Positions 34,007-44,916 are shown, numbered from the stretch's first letter. The stretch is DNA of 64,000 nucleotides from Rachicladosporium sp. CCFEE 5018 (GCA_002077045.2 KZ111163.1:185880-249879), one strand, 5' to 3'. The notes: a model not told the origin generated them from the letters alone. A program made the numbers and translations.

Positions 34007-35160
34007 TCAGCTACCTGCAGATAGTCGGTGTATCTCCTCGAAGTAGAATTTCAGATCATCTGGCTTGACGAACGGAGTGATGCCTGCCAATATGTCAACT
34101 TCATGTGCATTCGCGGATCAAGAGATAACATACCATGCCCGAGATTGGCGATCCAGCCCTTCTTCCCACCACCGAAGCCATTCACCATATTCTGCACGAC
34201 TTTTGTGATCGCCGCGTTGCCACCATACAAAACCCCCGGATCAGCGTTCCCCTGCACCACCTTCCCATACTTCTGCGCAACCGCATAAGCCTCCTTCGGC
34301 TCATGCAACCAGTCCAGCCCAATGATATCGTACTTGGTCTGGCAAAGCTCCTCCAGTGCATACCACGCGCCCTTTGCGAACACAACCATCGGCACGACCT
34401 CCTCGCCCAGCTCCCGCAGCCGGTCTGGCAAATGATCGCAGATCCACTCCAGATACGGCAGCGCGAACTCCCTGAAACTTGCAGGACTCAGCTCGCCCGC
34501 CCAAGAATCAAAGACCTGCACAATCTGCGCGCCGGCGACCACTTGCATTGCTAGGTACTCTACGCAGAGCTCCGCGATTTTCTGCAAGAGGACTTTGCTC
34601 TCTTCCCCGTATTTGTATATCCACGACTTCGTTTGCTTGAAGATCTTGCTCCCGCCGCCTTCGACCATGTAGCACAGCAGCGTGAATGGCGCGCCGCAGA
34701 AGCCGTATAGCGGTACGCGGCCGTCGAGCTTGCGTCTCGTCATCGTAATAGCTTTGTAGACATAATCCAAACTCTCCTTCACATCTACATGCCTCTCCAC
34801 AACCTCCCTATACTGCGCATCCTCTGGCGTTTTCAACGGATCGGGAAATACCGGCCCCTTGCCGTCAACCATTATGACTTCCATCCCCATCGCCTGCGGA
34901 ATGACCAAGATATCTGAGAAGATTATTGCGGCGTCTATGAGGCCTTCGAAGCGATTGATTGGCTGGAGGGTGAGGGCTGAGGCGATCTCGGGCGAGCGGC
35001 AGCATTCGAAGAAGTCTTTCGTGCCTTTTTCTTGGTGATACTCGGGGAGGTAGCGGCCTGCTTGTCGCATGACCCAGCATGGTGGGCGTTCGACTGTCTC
35101 GTTGCGGGCGGTGCGGAGGAGGAGATCGTTCTTGAGGGGGGGGAAGTCGTGGGTGGCCAT
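34007..35160 (-). CDS. HEM12: uroporphyrinogen decarboxylase
   Basis: This cytosolic haem-pathway enzyme converts uroporphyrinogen III to coproporphyrinogen III. The start at ATG 35160 (MATHDFPPLKND) is chosen over an upstream in-frame codon at 35256 because family members begin here. Signature PPCWVMRQAGRYLPEY, the active-site Asp in IIFSDILVIPQAMG, and GFCGAPFTLLCYMVEGG are all present. A 50-base intron (34133-34084, GTATGT to GCAG) restores the conserved NLGHGITP end, giving 367 residues, the usual length. Unspliced translation would give a false tail. The gene is divergent from the cysteine-synthase-like gene. Confidence 0.96.
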
Positions 35161-35474
35161 GTTTGTGATTGAGAAAAAGGATATGGGTAGGAAATGATCG
35201 ATTGTACTGTGTCTGTCTATGTAGAGTTCATGCTCCCGGCCGAGGCAATATTTCACGAAACCATCGTAGTGACGATTGAGGTTGTTAGAGTTCTGCAGGG
35301 AAGCAGGGGGGAGTTGAGCCGGATGAATTGATTGACAGACGCCCTTGCATTAGTTAACATCGCGATCAATTTGATCCTCGACCTCATTTTGATTTCAGTA
35401 CAGCACATATAGACACCACAGTCACAATGACGATGGATATGCTTGGCCCAAAAGCTGCGTAGAGTATCCTCGCC
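35161..35474. other. divergent HEM12 / cysteine-synthase-like promoter
   Basis: About 310 bases between divergent starts, with AT-rich stretches at about 35340-35400. No gene or RNA is seen. Confidence 0.5.
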
Positions 35475-36866
35475 ATGGGAGCGATCTCCGATGTCTTCTC
35501 CAGCCTCTGGACCCGGACATGGGAGCGGATCCTGGACAACAAGGGCAAATTGACCGCCACCGGAGGTTTGCTAGTAGGTATCATCCTGACTCTAACCTTC
35601 AAGGACTTGTACCCGGACTTGGAGGCCTCATTTCGGCGAAGACTTGGGAGGACTCGAACTAATGGTGGCTATCACGCCTTGCCTGGCCGGGCGGATTATG
35701 TTCGTCTCGAAGACCACACCAGGACGACATCGAAAGCTGCGGTACACGAAGACGACCCACGTCGGACTGTCATTACTGACGATCAAGAGATTCCGATTGG
35801 TATAGAAGGGCTGATTGGAAACACCCCCCTGATCAAGCTTCGCTCTCTGTCGGAAGCCACTGGATGCGATATTCTCGCGAAAGCCGAATTCCTCAATGGT
35901 GCTGGAAACTCACCGAAGGATCGTGTAGCTCTCAGCATCATCACGCACGCCGAAGAGGAAGGTTTGCTCGTGCCTGATCGCGGTGACACGATCTATGAAG
36001 GTACCGTCGGCTCCACTGGCATATCCCTCGCAGCTGTCTGCCGTGCTCGAGGGTACAAAGCCCACATCTGCATGCCTTCAGATGCTGCGATCGAGAAGTC
36101 AGACCTCCTGCTCAAGCTTGGTGCAATTGTCGAGCGGGTCAAGCCAGCTTCGATTGTGGACTCGAATCAGTTCGTCAATCTCGCACGGCGCCGTGCTGAA
36201 CAGCACACCGCAAACCCTGATTTGCCCGGTCGTGGCTTCTTCGCAGATCAATTCGAGAACACTGCCAATTACCTAGCACACCAGAATACTACTGGCCCAG
36301 AGATCTACGCCCAGACGTCCGGCTCTCTAAACGTCTTCGTAGGCGGGGCCGGCACAGGCGGCACAATCAGTGGCGTCGCCCTTGCTCTCAAGCCTCTGAT
36401 CCCCGATCTCCGCATCGTGCTCGCAGATCCACAAGGCAGCGGCCTATACAACAAGATCAAGAACGGCGTGCTCTTCTCCTCGACCGAGACCGAAGGCACC
36501 CGCCGAAGACATCAAGTCGACTCGATCGTTAAGGGTATCGGTATCAATCGCCTCACAGCAAACTTCTCCGCTGGCATGCACTTGATTGACGACGCGGTCA
36601 AAGTCACAGACGAGCAAGCTATGATGATGGCACGATGGCTTGTGGAGAAGGAGGGGCTATTTGTCGGCGCTAGTAGCTGTGTTAATCTTGTTAGTGCTGC
36701 TGTGGTGGCGAAGAAGATGAGAGCCGAGGGGAAGAAGGATACGAGAATTGTGACTATCCTGTGCGATAGTGGGAACAGGCATTTGAGCAAGTTCTGGAAG
36801 GAAGCTGGAGAGGTTGGTGGTAAGGATGTGGAGTTTACGCTGGATGAGATCCTGGCTAAGGGGTGA
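35475..36866 (+). CDS. membrane-anchored cysteine synthase-like PLP enzyme
   Basis: This is a fold-type II PLP enzyme of the cysteine synthase family. GNTPLIKLRSLSE opens the domain, AGNSPKDRVA holds the Schiff-base lysine, GTVGSTGISLA is the substrate loop, and GGAGTGGTISG binds the PLP phosphate. The first 50 residues carry a probable transmembrane helix (LTATGGLLVGIILTLTF). This suits the mitochondrial outer-membrane cysteine synthase-like proteins (yeast Ygr012w type) rather than the soluble enzyme. It has 463 residues in a single exon. Its true activity (cysteine synthesis or a related beta-replacement) cannot be settled from sequence. Confidence 0.9.
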   Translation: MGAISDVFSSLWTRTWERILDNKGKLTATGGLLVGIILTLTFKDLYPDLEASFRRRLGRTRTNGGYHALPGRADYVRLEDHTRTTSKAAVHEDDPRRTVITDDQEIPIGIEGLIGNTPLIKLRSLSEATGCDILAKAEFLNGAGNSPKDRVALSIITHAEEEGLLVPDRGDTIYEGTVGSTGISLAAVCRARGYKAHICMPSDAAIEKSDLLLKLGAIVERVKPASIVDSNQFVNLARRRAEQHTANPDLPGRGFFADQFENTANYLAHQNTTGPEIYAQTSGSLNVFVGGAGTGGTISGVALALKPLIPDLRIVLADPQGSGLYNKIKNGVLFSSTETEGTRRRHQVDSIVKGIGINRLTANFSAGMHLIDDAVKVTDEQAMMMARWLVEKEGLFVGASSCVNLVSAAVVAKKMRAEGKKDTRIVTILCDSGNRHLSKFWKEAGEVGGKDVEFTLDEILAKG

Positions 36867-37247
36867 AAAAGCACGGTGAAGAGTCCACTGATCCGTCCGC
36901 TGTTTCTGCTACTTGACAGCTTTACTGATCCCTGATCCCTGATCCCTGCTCTCGGTGGTCTTATACCGTGACTCTGTACGGGCCCGGGACACTCGACGTA
37001 CCCATGGCCACTATCAGCATCCGAAATGATTTCGCAGACAGCCATTACCGCCTGCAAGCCTTTGTCGATGCACAGGATGCTGCCGAAATATTGCCGACTG
37101 GCATCCCAGGTCTCTCCTTTCCGCTCTTCATTCTTGGTCTTCCATCAACGATTGCCTTAGCAGTTCCCTGCTCACCTTTTATAGTCAGTACCGGCACATG
37201 TTACAATGAGGGCTACCTACGTGGGATACTCACCGATATCTCACCAC
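36867..37247. other. convergent spacer
   Basis: A small plus-strand frame from about 37004 overlaps the end of the next gene and has no recognisable domain. Three tandem copies of a 7-base unit (gatccct) lie near 36930. Nothing else is seen. Confidence 0.45.
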
Positions 37248-39272
37248 TCAAGGATCCCAATAAGTACCCCTCATCGCCATCCCCACAACTTCCAAAAGGA
37301 CTCCGAGCTGAATCCTCTTGCGCCCCTTAAAGGCCCGGTGGTAGCACTGAAATATAATTTCCGCACTCAACGCCTTGATCACTGCGACCCTGTTGCCGCT
37401 GGCAAGGGCATCCAGCAACCCGTCACGACCTGTCTCCTTCTCCGCTTGCAGCAGCAAGAGGATTGAGGTGCGCATCAGCTCCAGCCACTCCTCTGGTGCC
37501 TCGTCAAGCTTAGTAAGCTGAGTGACTTTCTTGCTCTCTTCCGGGCCTTCGGGAAGATCGCAGTAGCTGGCCCAGAGGAAGGTGCTGCAGACGCGGAAGA
37601 TGGTATTGTCAAGCTCAGCGTTGGACTTTGGTGGCGTGACGGTGGCGGTGGAGGGAGCTGAGGCGCCAATGTTGTTTTTGTAATTGTGAGACCAAATCGC
37701 CTCGACTGGAGCGATGCCGGTCGCTAGACGAGCTGAAGTGGGCTGCTTGGGGAGGTTGGTGCCACAATTGATCTCGGGGTGAAGGACTGGAAGCTCGATC
37801 ATCTCTTCATCAGAAGACTCGGGTTCGGACTCGTTGATTTCGATCGGGAATTCCTGCTGGTCAGCGCTGATCTCACTGTCGACAGCGTTATCGGGATTCA
37901 CTTTGCGGGTGCCTTTGTACGCTTTGGCCGCGCGCATGCTGTTTTCGGCGCACCACTGTGCAACACGGTCGTTGGTTGACATGGTCTCATTGGTGTCGAA
38001 TGTGCCGTCAAATTGAGGGGGGTGATGAGTCTGATCAGCAGCCTCCGAATGAGTAGATGTGGGAGTGGATGTGGAGGCTGGAGTGGCAGATGTTTTGAGC
38101 TGATCCAGGAGCTTGACACGAGGTGGTCGTCCAGAGGGAGACGGGTGCTCCCGCATACTACCCGTCACACGTGGCTGGCTTTGCGTCGAAGTGAAGTCGG
38201 CGGCTGAGAATGACTGTTGGCCTGGCTTGTGAGAGTACGCGTTGCCGAATGGTGTGCGTGACTGCGAACCCGTTCCCGCGCTGTGCTGGCCTGAAACCGA
38301 TGGTCTGGACCAGTTGCTCTGGCCGGAAAAAGCGTGTCCTTTGCTGGTAGGAGTGGACAGCCGACGCCCTGGCTGTCTTTCTGCGTCATCTTGCGCGTCA
38401 CCCTTCGATGTCTGGGCACCGCTCTCCGATGCACTCGCAGACACCATCACACCGCGCGGTACTTCAGGCTTTGCCCCTTCAGTCCTCTCGATCTTCTCCT
38501 TCAGCCCGGCCAACTGGGCTTGATACTTCTCCCGCTTGCGCCTCAGCGTCGCCTCACCCGTTTCTTTTGCTTCCTTCACTGCCTTGGCCTCAAACTCCTG
38601 CGCAACCTTTCGCTCTTCGATCTCCCGCTTCAACTGAGCCAAGCGCTCAATTTCTGCACGCTTCTTCTCCTCCGCCTGCTGCTTGATAATCTCTTGCTTC
38701 CTCTTCTCCGCCTGCTGCTCTTCGTACCGCGCACCCTCCTCTCTCTTGCGCTTCATGCGGATCTCATCAGCATGTTTCTGCTCGGCTTTCTCCTGGGCAA
38801 TTTTGGCTAGCTTTGCCGCTGCGACTGCCTCAGCCTCAGCTCTGACTTTGGCCACTCTAGCCTGCTCAGCGGCGATCTTAGCTTGCTCCTCTGCCTCAAT
38901 TCTCTTCTGCTCGGCGAACTCACGAAGGCGCCTCTCCTCCTTTTGGCGCGCCATGAGCGCTTTGGTCTCGCGCAGTGCCTTGGCGCCGGCCTCTGCGGCG
39001 GTCAGTTTCTTGTCATCGATGTTTACGAATTTGCTGATCGGCTCTGGAGTGGGCTCTTTCTGCACAACGGGCGCGATCTTAGGCGGCGTGTAGCAGCCAT
39101 TACAGCGGACGAGCTCGCGAGCCTCGCTCTGGACATCGGGATCAGTGCTACAAGCTACATGCTGCCACTGAAGGCAGCCTTCGCGCATGCACTTGCGGAT
39201 TCTGTCCTCGCGGATCGCTGCAAGGCCGTACGGTACCGTTCGCGTGCAGAGACACTCATAGCGAACGGGCAT
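37248..39272 (-). CDS. PHD-like zinc finger and long coiled-coil protein
   Basis: ATG 39272 gives 674 residues. The first 65 residues hold a cysteine/histidine array, CLCT...CMREGCLQWQHVAC...CNGC, spaced like a PHD finger. Residues about 90-270 are a glutamate/lysine/alanine coiled coil (ALRETKALMARQKEERRLRE and on). A serine-rich linker follows. The last 150 residues are folded-looking, ending FKGRKRIQLGVLLEVVGMAM. I do not recognise a named family; a histone-tail reader is possible but inferred only from the finger. It is divergent from the unknown gene at 40083. Confidence 0.65.
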   Translation of the reverse strand: MPVRYECLCTRTVPYGLAAIREDRIRKCMREGCLQWQHVACSTDPDVQSEARELVRCNGCYTPPKIAPVVQKEPTPEPISKFVNIDDKKLTAAEAGAKALRETKALMARQKEERRLREFAEQKRIEAEEQAKIAAEQARVAKVRAEAEAVAAAKLAKIAQEKAEQKHADEIRMKRKREEGARYEEQQAEKRKQEIIKQQAEEKKRAEIERLAQLKREIEERKVAQEFEAKAVKEAKETGEATLRRKREKYQAQLAGLKEKIERTEGAKPEVPRGVMVSASASESGAQTSKGDAQDDAERQPGRRLSTPTSKGHAFSGQSNWSRPSVSGQHSAGTGSQSRTPFGNAYSHKPGQQSFSAADFTSTQSQPRVTGSMREHPSPSGRPPRVKLLDQLKTSATPASTSTPTSTHSEAADQTHHPPQFDGTFDTNETMSTNDRVAQWCAENSMRAAKAYKGTRKVNPDNAVDSEISADQQEFPIEINESEPESSDEEMIELPVLHPEINCGTNLPKQPTSARLATGIAPVEAIWSHNYKNNIGASAPSTATVTPPKSNAELDNTIFRVCSTFLWASYCDLPEGPEESKKVTQLTKLDEAPEEWLELMRTSILLLLQAEKETGRDGLLDALASGNRVAVIKALSAEIIFQCYHRAFKGRKRIQLGVLLEVVGMAMRGTYWDP

Positions 39273-40082
39273 GGTGACGATTGAGTATGAGGATTGTGAT
39301 GCCTGGTATCGCAATGGTGAGAGAGTCAAGAAGATCTTGGTGTTGTTATGAGGGATATGTCGAAAAGGATTGAGTGACAGTGACTTTACATATCGGTACG
39401 CGCTTATTTGCGGACGGAAAGCTCACTGTCACGTGCACTTTGGACCTCAAAGTTGCAAGTGAGGTATCAAAAGTGAGTCTGCAGCCTCTGCAGCGCTGTG
39501 GGACAGCTACTCGACTGCTAGTCTGCTCAATATCGCATGGTGGCGGCATCTGCGTGGGTACTGAACGCCCATTATCGGCGGCAGAATACTATGAGCACAT
39601 TGAGAGGCCCGATTCGAGCTAGTCGTAACAGCGACGCAGCCGTTCAGAGTGCGACCTCTGATATGGCGTGCAACCGACAGCCTCTAGCCGCGCAAGTAAA
39701 CGGCTTGATCGCCAGAGCGTCTTGCTCCTTCCGTGTCACTACCGGTACAATAACAGTGGCCTGTTCATGCGCTCTCTCAGCATTCGCAAAATGTTTTTCT
39801 ATGATTAATGACCTAACGTCGCTTCCTTTCTGCAGTCTACCCGCTTGCTGCCTGACGATCTCCCACCCTCCGCCTACCTCAGCGACCTCCAGCGCAACCA
39901 CTCCACAGTACCCACAGTGAAGGACCTCGAAGTGATGCCGTTGCCCACTCACGTGCCTGTGCATGAGACGACGATGCAATTGCATTGCTTGCCTCTCAAT
40001 TACAAAATGCCCACCACTCTCCCAAGAAATACCCGAACACCCTCCGACACAAAGATCAGGCGAGCAACCAAACTCATTAACA
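39273..40082. other. divergent spacer with a possible 5' exon
   Basis: An acceptor-like CCTAAC...TTTCTGCAG at about 39800-39836 is followed by a plus-strand frame (LLPDDLPPSAYLSDLQRNH) that might be an upstream exon or 5' leader of the gene at 40083. No donor could be fixed, so it is not called. Nothing else is seen. Confidence 0.35.
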
Positions 40083-40730
40083 ATGGCCGACCACTACCTC
40101 CTTCTCCAAGCCTACCGCTCCCTGACCTTCCGCTTCCAGAACTCACCCGACGACCACTCGCGCTTCGAGGCCTTCAAGTCGCTTGTCATTCGCCATCTGC
40201 TGTCGTTCGAGTTCATCGACTACTATGGTAAGCCCATACAGGGTTCGACAATGAATCTGGAAGCCTGGAACAATGCAGCCAACAAGCACAATTTTCTCTA
40301 TTCATTCGTCACTACTCACGGCCAGAAGCTCTGGCCCGGTAAAGTCGCTGAGCGTGCCCATCTCGCATTTCCGGAGGTGCGTGTGAAGGGTCAGCTCAAT
40401 GCGAAGAGTTTCGTTGCGGCTTTCGATGGCAAGTGGGGTGCGAAGCGCAAAGGAGGCTCCAAGGCTGTGCCGCAGGATGAGTTCGAGTTGGCGGGTATGA
40501 GTCGTATTGGCTATATGCTGAGGGCATATGTTGAAGTACTGCTTGTTGGTGGCTTGGCGAGGGATGAGCTGAAAAGGATGGAATGTGAAGATGTGTTGGT
40601 AGAGATGGCGACGAGGGTTGAGAGTGTGAAGATCATTGACCAGGTTGAGATGACGAAGGAGGACTACATTGCGCTCGGGCTGTTGAGGGAGGATGAGAAG
40701 TTGGGGGAGGTGGAAAAGGTGAAGGAGTGA
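40083..40730 (+). CDS. unknown 215-residue protein
   Basis: The chosen ATG at 40083 follows CAACA and begins MADHYLLLQAYRSLTFRFQN. The protein is soluble and mixed alpha/beta in appearance, with no signal peptide or membrane segment and a charged C-terminus. The codon-usage-like third-position GC matches neighbouring genes. I do not recognise a domain. It is the last intact gene before the TA-rich block that starts about 300 bases downstream. Confidence 0.6.
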   Translation: MADHYLLLQAYRSLTFRFQNSPDDHSRFEAFKSLVIRHLLSFEFIDYYGKPIQGSTMNLEAWNNAANKHNFLYSFVTTHGQKLWPGKVAERAHLAFPEVRVKGQLNAKSFVAAFDGKWGAKRKGGSKAVPQDEFELAGMSRIGYMLRAYVEVLLVGGLARDELKRMECEDVLVEMATRVESVKIIDQVEMTKEDYIALGLLREDEKLGEVEKVKE

Positions 40731-40983
40731 AGTCGTGGATGAAGTGACGTTGAGAGAAAGCTCGGCGCATTCTACCACTCCTTGCAGTTTCCTGTGTCGG
40801 TCGGTTGCGGCTCGGTTGCGGGGAAGGCCAAGGTGCTCCTCATAGTAAATTTGGTGACAGTGACCTCAATCGTGCCTACTATGCTACATCGAGTTCAATC
40901 ATGTTATTGCTAAGGCTCTGATTGAGGTGTTGTTAGTTTATATGCTCGCTATCGTCGTCGAAGAGCGTGTGTTGCTACCTACC

Positions 40984-41997
40984 ATGCCTCCACCTCTTAA
41001 GGATCACATAATGTCGCGGATCTACCACTAGCTCTTCACGGTGGGCCGCTCTATAGAGGAGGTTGCCGCCGACAATGGTGTGAGTGCGAGCGGAGTGAGG
41101 AAGTAGCGTTAAAATTGGAGGTTATTTAGGTTACTAAGGCCGCTAGGAGGAGCCTTAAATATAGGCCGGCATAAGATCTTAACTAGGCATAAGGAGGAGC
41201 TAGTTCTTAAGTATCTAAATGAACACCTAACGGCGTATCTCGATGAGGTAGCCTAGTACATCTTTAATAACTTCGATAAGGTAGTATCGACTACTACGGT
41301 ATCACGGTTGCTATACTCTTATTAGTAGAGTCGTAAAGTGAGTAAAAAGATCGCGCATTAACGCTCCGATAAGCTACGTGCTAGCTTCTTTAGAAGGCGG
41401 CTCGGTTAGCCTATTTACTAACTAGTCTTTATCGATAAGAGCGCGTGTTACCCTCGCATAGGTAATAGGAAGTATAGCTAGAGTCCTATTAACTAACGAG
41501 CACACGATATCTAGTTCCTCGAACGTACTAAGCGATAGAGTATATTGCTAGCTCTCTCGATCGATAGCTACCTACGAGATCCTCTTATTATATAGGGCTC
41601 TATTACTATAGAGCTATTTAACGAGTAGATGCTTACTATAGTTATCCCTTAGTATAGGCCTAGCACTATCTTTATAATAGATAACGCGTCGATCTACTAC
41701 ACCGTTAGCCTCGTAGAGACTATTATCGAGGCTAGCATAGAGCTCTAGTTCTTGCCTCCGTATTCACCGGATCTAAATCCTATCGAATAGTCCTTTAATG
41801 TATTAAAGGCGTGGATCCGTCGGCATGTCGATAAGATAGAGCATTATCCTTGCTTTAGAGACTTCCTTCTACGTGCTATCGAGTCTATAGCCTACTAGAG
41901 TGCGGAGGGATAGTTTAACGAGAGTAGATACGAGTTAGTATAGTCGATTATGTAATATCGACTACGTAGACCTCGCTATCCTCGAATTCGGAGTTAG
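40984..41997 (+). mobile_element. RIP-degraded Tc1/mariner-type transposase
   Basis: One frame of about 338 codons, the usual length of Tc1/mariner transposases, runs without a frameshift. It is interrupted by about 22 stops, all TAG or TAA and none TGA. The DDE catalytic signature is readable: VFIDKSAC, FIIDNASIYYT and FLPPYSPDLNPIE, with a helix-turn-helix-like start (SIEEVAADNGVSASGVRK). Stops where Gln (CAG/CAA) or Trp would be expected, with heavy TA enrichment, are the hallmark of repeat-induced point mutation acting on CpA. The first about 110 bases look much less mutated than the remainder. Terminal inverted repeats could not be identified by eye. Confidence 0.88.
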
Positions 41998-42549
41998 TGT
42001 GCCTAAGGCAATAGCTAAGTCTATAGATATAACTTCTATACTATACTATATATGCCACCTTTAAGCATATGATTATATAGCTATAAGTCCCTAAATCTTA
42101 ATATAGTTTATCGCATATCTATACGTGTAGTATTAACAATGTTATCGCTATTATAAGGTTAGGGCTCTATTACTGCCTTAAATCCGAAACAGCTTCGGGG
42201 CTACTAGGCTATAGGCGGCTATATCCGATAGCCTAAGGCAGTAAGTTTGCATTAGCAGCCTGTAGCATTGCTACACCGTATAGCAAGATAGCTAGCATAT
42301 CGACATATAGCTTAATAGAGCTAAATCTTAGCTTCAATATGAACTAATCCGCGTGTCGATCGAGTAAGTATTCGTGATATTATAGGGTGCTAAAGTTTAG
42401 GTATAGCATACGTCAAATTCATGACTTTTACCTACTTAGAGTCCGACACTCTCATACTACGCTACAATAACCATTCCTTCACTAATCTACGTATACGACG
42501 ACGATAGCTAGGTGCTAGATCGAGATCCTTCTACTCCGCAAGATCTGCT
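41998..42549. other. TA-rich RIP-like sequence without readable frame
   Basis: This continues the base bias of the flanking degraded frames: many TA steps, few CA/TG. No protein motif is readable on either strand. It may contain the 3' end of the Tc1-like element and the boundary with the second element. Confidence 0.6.
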
Positions 42550-43470
42550 ATACTAATGCTATCTATAGAGAAGCTATTTGTAGTAAACACCGAAGCTATC
42601 CGATCTAAAGCTACTTCTTTACTACGCCACGTCGATTAAATATAACACTACTTAAAGAACTGCTCCCTTAGCTCTATCGACGAGCTCTAAGAGGCCGGCA
42701 TCCGCACTAGACTCGACGTTAAAGCCTCGTTCGTAGCAGGTCTAGCTACTACCTTCTTATTACTATTAAAAGCGAAGCTAAAGTGCGTTAAAGGCGTTTA
42801 AGTAACCGCCTTACTACTCGACGACTCCTTGCTACTACTCCTTACCGCGTTACGTCGATGCTCCGACTCTATCTACTAGATTATACTACCGGAAGGGGTA
42901 TCGGTAGTAAGCGTGCTATCGCGAATAGCCTAGGCCTATTACGTTAAGATCTAAGCGTAGATAGTACGGTAGTAGTCCCTTATATTACGTACTCCCTAGT
43001 AATATAGATACGAGTAGTTATTATAGTTCTTCACCTTATAGATCTACCGCTCGGTTATGTCGATAGCGAGGTTACCTTGCCGTTCTAACTACTCACGCTA
43101 AGTGCTTATTATAGCTATCTAATTGTTCGTAGCACTCCGACGACCCTACGTTATAGGAGGTAGTATAGTAGTAGCAATAGTCTGCCCTTTAACGACGAGC
43201 TTTAGGCCCTTCTTCTTATCGGCATACTACACCTTTATGTTGTCGAAGAGTACGGCAAAGTTATTAACGTTATCCGTTAACTAACTCTTCTTACCGAGCC
43301 GCTCGAAGCTAATACGCAACACGATCTTCGATAGGCCGTATCTAGAGAGCTTCGTAACCTCGCTCTTAATCCACCTTTTAGCCTAGTCGATTAGCTATTA
43401 AGTACTACTACTAGAGGTGTACCGCCGTACGGTGCTGTTTAGAAGCTTCTTCTCGCACACGATCTGAATC
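42550..43470 (-). pseudogene. second stop-riddled frame in the RIP block, unknown family
   Basis: On the minus strand one frame stays aligned from about 43470 to about 42550. It contains many in-frame TAG and TAA codons and no frameshift that I can detect. Readable pieces include KSEVTKLSRYGLSKIVLRIS, FAVLFDNIKV and HRRNAVRSSSKESSSSKAV. The stops and TA bias match the neighbouring transposase, so it was mutated by the same process and was presumably repeated. I do not recognise the family; an accessory or regulatory protein of a transposon is a guess. Confidence 0.6.
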
Positions 43471-44113
43471 TAAGAGTTATATATAAAGGCTAATTGATTT
43501 AATAATGGCTCTAGCGTGCTATTGATAAAGGATATCTATATTATAGGTATCTCGCAACGTATAGGACGACACTAAGCAAGCACTGCCTAGATCCCAAGAC
43601 TAATCGCTGCTTTGCGCATTACCCGCCTGCGAGTCGCAGGTGGTGCGCATGCAGCCGCCAAGCATGGTGCCTTAGGCACCAAGGCCACCACAACTTCACT
43701 GCATACCAACCACGCCCTGTAACAATTGCCTCCCTCCCTATGCAAGTCGTCCTCGACTGTGCAGGGCGACAAAGAACACCGTGGGCGATGACATGAAGTC
43801 ATCGCGGAATGTCCTGCGCCAATGCGCATTTGTAGGCGGCCCAGGAATGTACATTTCTGAGCCTCGCAGGTATGTCGCATGCGCGTTTCGTGCGCCGCGC
43901 ATGCGCGCTTCAGTGTATCGCGTGCCTTCCTTGTGAACAAATCGTGGAACTTCTGTGTTGGGATGACAACAACAACAAAGCCCGCCGCTTGCTCACAGCA
44001 AGCGACGCGCATGTTGTTCTCTTGCAACACCAACGCCCCCATCAAGCTCACATTGGCCAGCGCACAACCAGCTCGCAGCATACCACCCGCACGCACCCCG
44101 CAGGCGCCCAGCA
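43471..44113. other. abrupt TA-rich to GC-rich boundary and spacer
   Basis: Base composition changes sharply near 43580. The GC side holds short inverted repeats: cctgcga/tcgcagg around 43627-43641, and gcatgcgcg/cgcgcatgc around 43878-43905 (9-base arms). No gene is called; a minus-strand frame at 43587-44174 lacks protein-like features. Confidence 0.5.
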
Positions 44114-44816
44114 ATGGACTCGCCAACTCCCTCATCCACCGTTGGCGGCACGCCCGCACGCGACTCCAAGCCACTCATCCAAATCTGCAACCGCTGCATC
44201 CCATACATGGACGAGGACATGGACCGTATGTGATTCTCATGCGCTCCGCATGCGAGCAGTCCGCTGACAGCCCGCGTAGAATACACCTGCGGCGCCACCT
44301 TCGGCATGTTCAAGCGCAAGTGTCCACGTTGTGTGCGCCAGCGTCACGCTTGCGAGCCGACCGATGGTCCTCTGATCCCCGCACTCAACGCGCTTGTGCG
44401 TGCCCGCACCGCCCTCAGCAACCAGACTGCCGGCGGCGCCGACCCGGATGCGGTGCTCCTGCGCACCGCACGCGCCGCGCAGGCGAACCTCACCACGTCC
44501 CTCCGCACGTTCGACCGCAACCGCAACCAAGTCACCGGCGACCGTCGCACGCCACGCAAGCGCAGCGCAGCCGTGGCGTTTGCGGGGAGCAACGAGGCGT
44601 CCACCCTGGAGATGCAGAGTCTCCGCCGCATCGGGCTGGCAGGAGTTGAGATCGGCAAGATCGTAAGTTCATCAGAGGATTTGAGGCGCTGTACACAACT
44701 GCTAACCGCATGCGCGGGGCCTGCGCCTCGCCGGCGCCTCGGAGGAGGACATCGCGTCCGTGGACGCTCTGCTGGGGCCGGATGGCCCAGCGGACGTCGA
44801 GGAGGACGAGGGGGAG
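44114..44816 (+). CDS. cysteine-rich unknown protein, 3' end lost in gap
   Basis: Exon 1 (44114-44225) begins MDSPTPSSTVGGTPARDSKP and has CNRCIPYM. A 54-base intron (GTATGT to GTAG) joins exon 2 (44280-44662) in phase, with YTCGATFG and KRKCPRCVRQRHACEP. The paired CxxC/CPRC array looks zinc-binding. After a donor GTAAGT at 44663 an acidic third exon probably begins near 44750 and runs into the gap (VDALLGPDGPADVEEDEGE). The exon 3 acceptor is uncertain. I do not recognise the family; binuclear-cluster transcription factors have a different spacing. Its position between the RIP block and a gap suggests a lineage-specific accessory gene. Confidence 0.55.
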
Positions 44817-44916
44817 NNNNNNNNNNNNNNNNNNNNNNNNNNNNNNNNNNNNNNNNNNNNNNNNNNNNNNNNNNNNNNNNNNNNNNNNNNNNNNNNNNNN
44901 NNNNNNNNNNNNNNNN
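44817..44916. other. 100-N assembly gap at the start of copy B
   Basis: Exactly 100 N. The left side is the cysteine-rich gene, and the right side starts mid-FAN1 at the position equivalent to base 13571. The junction of the duplicated segment is therefore not observed. Confidence 0.97.

Noticed and set aside
36968..37330. A 100-codon plus-strand frame after the cysteine-synthase-like gene
   Set aside because: No recognisable domain, overlaps the end of the PHD-protein gene, and lacks support from a second copy.
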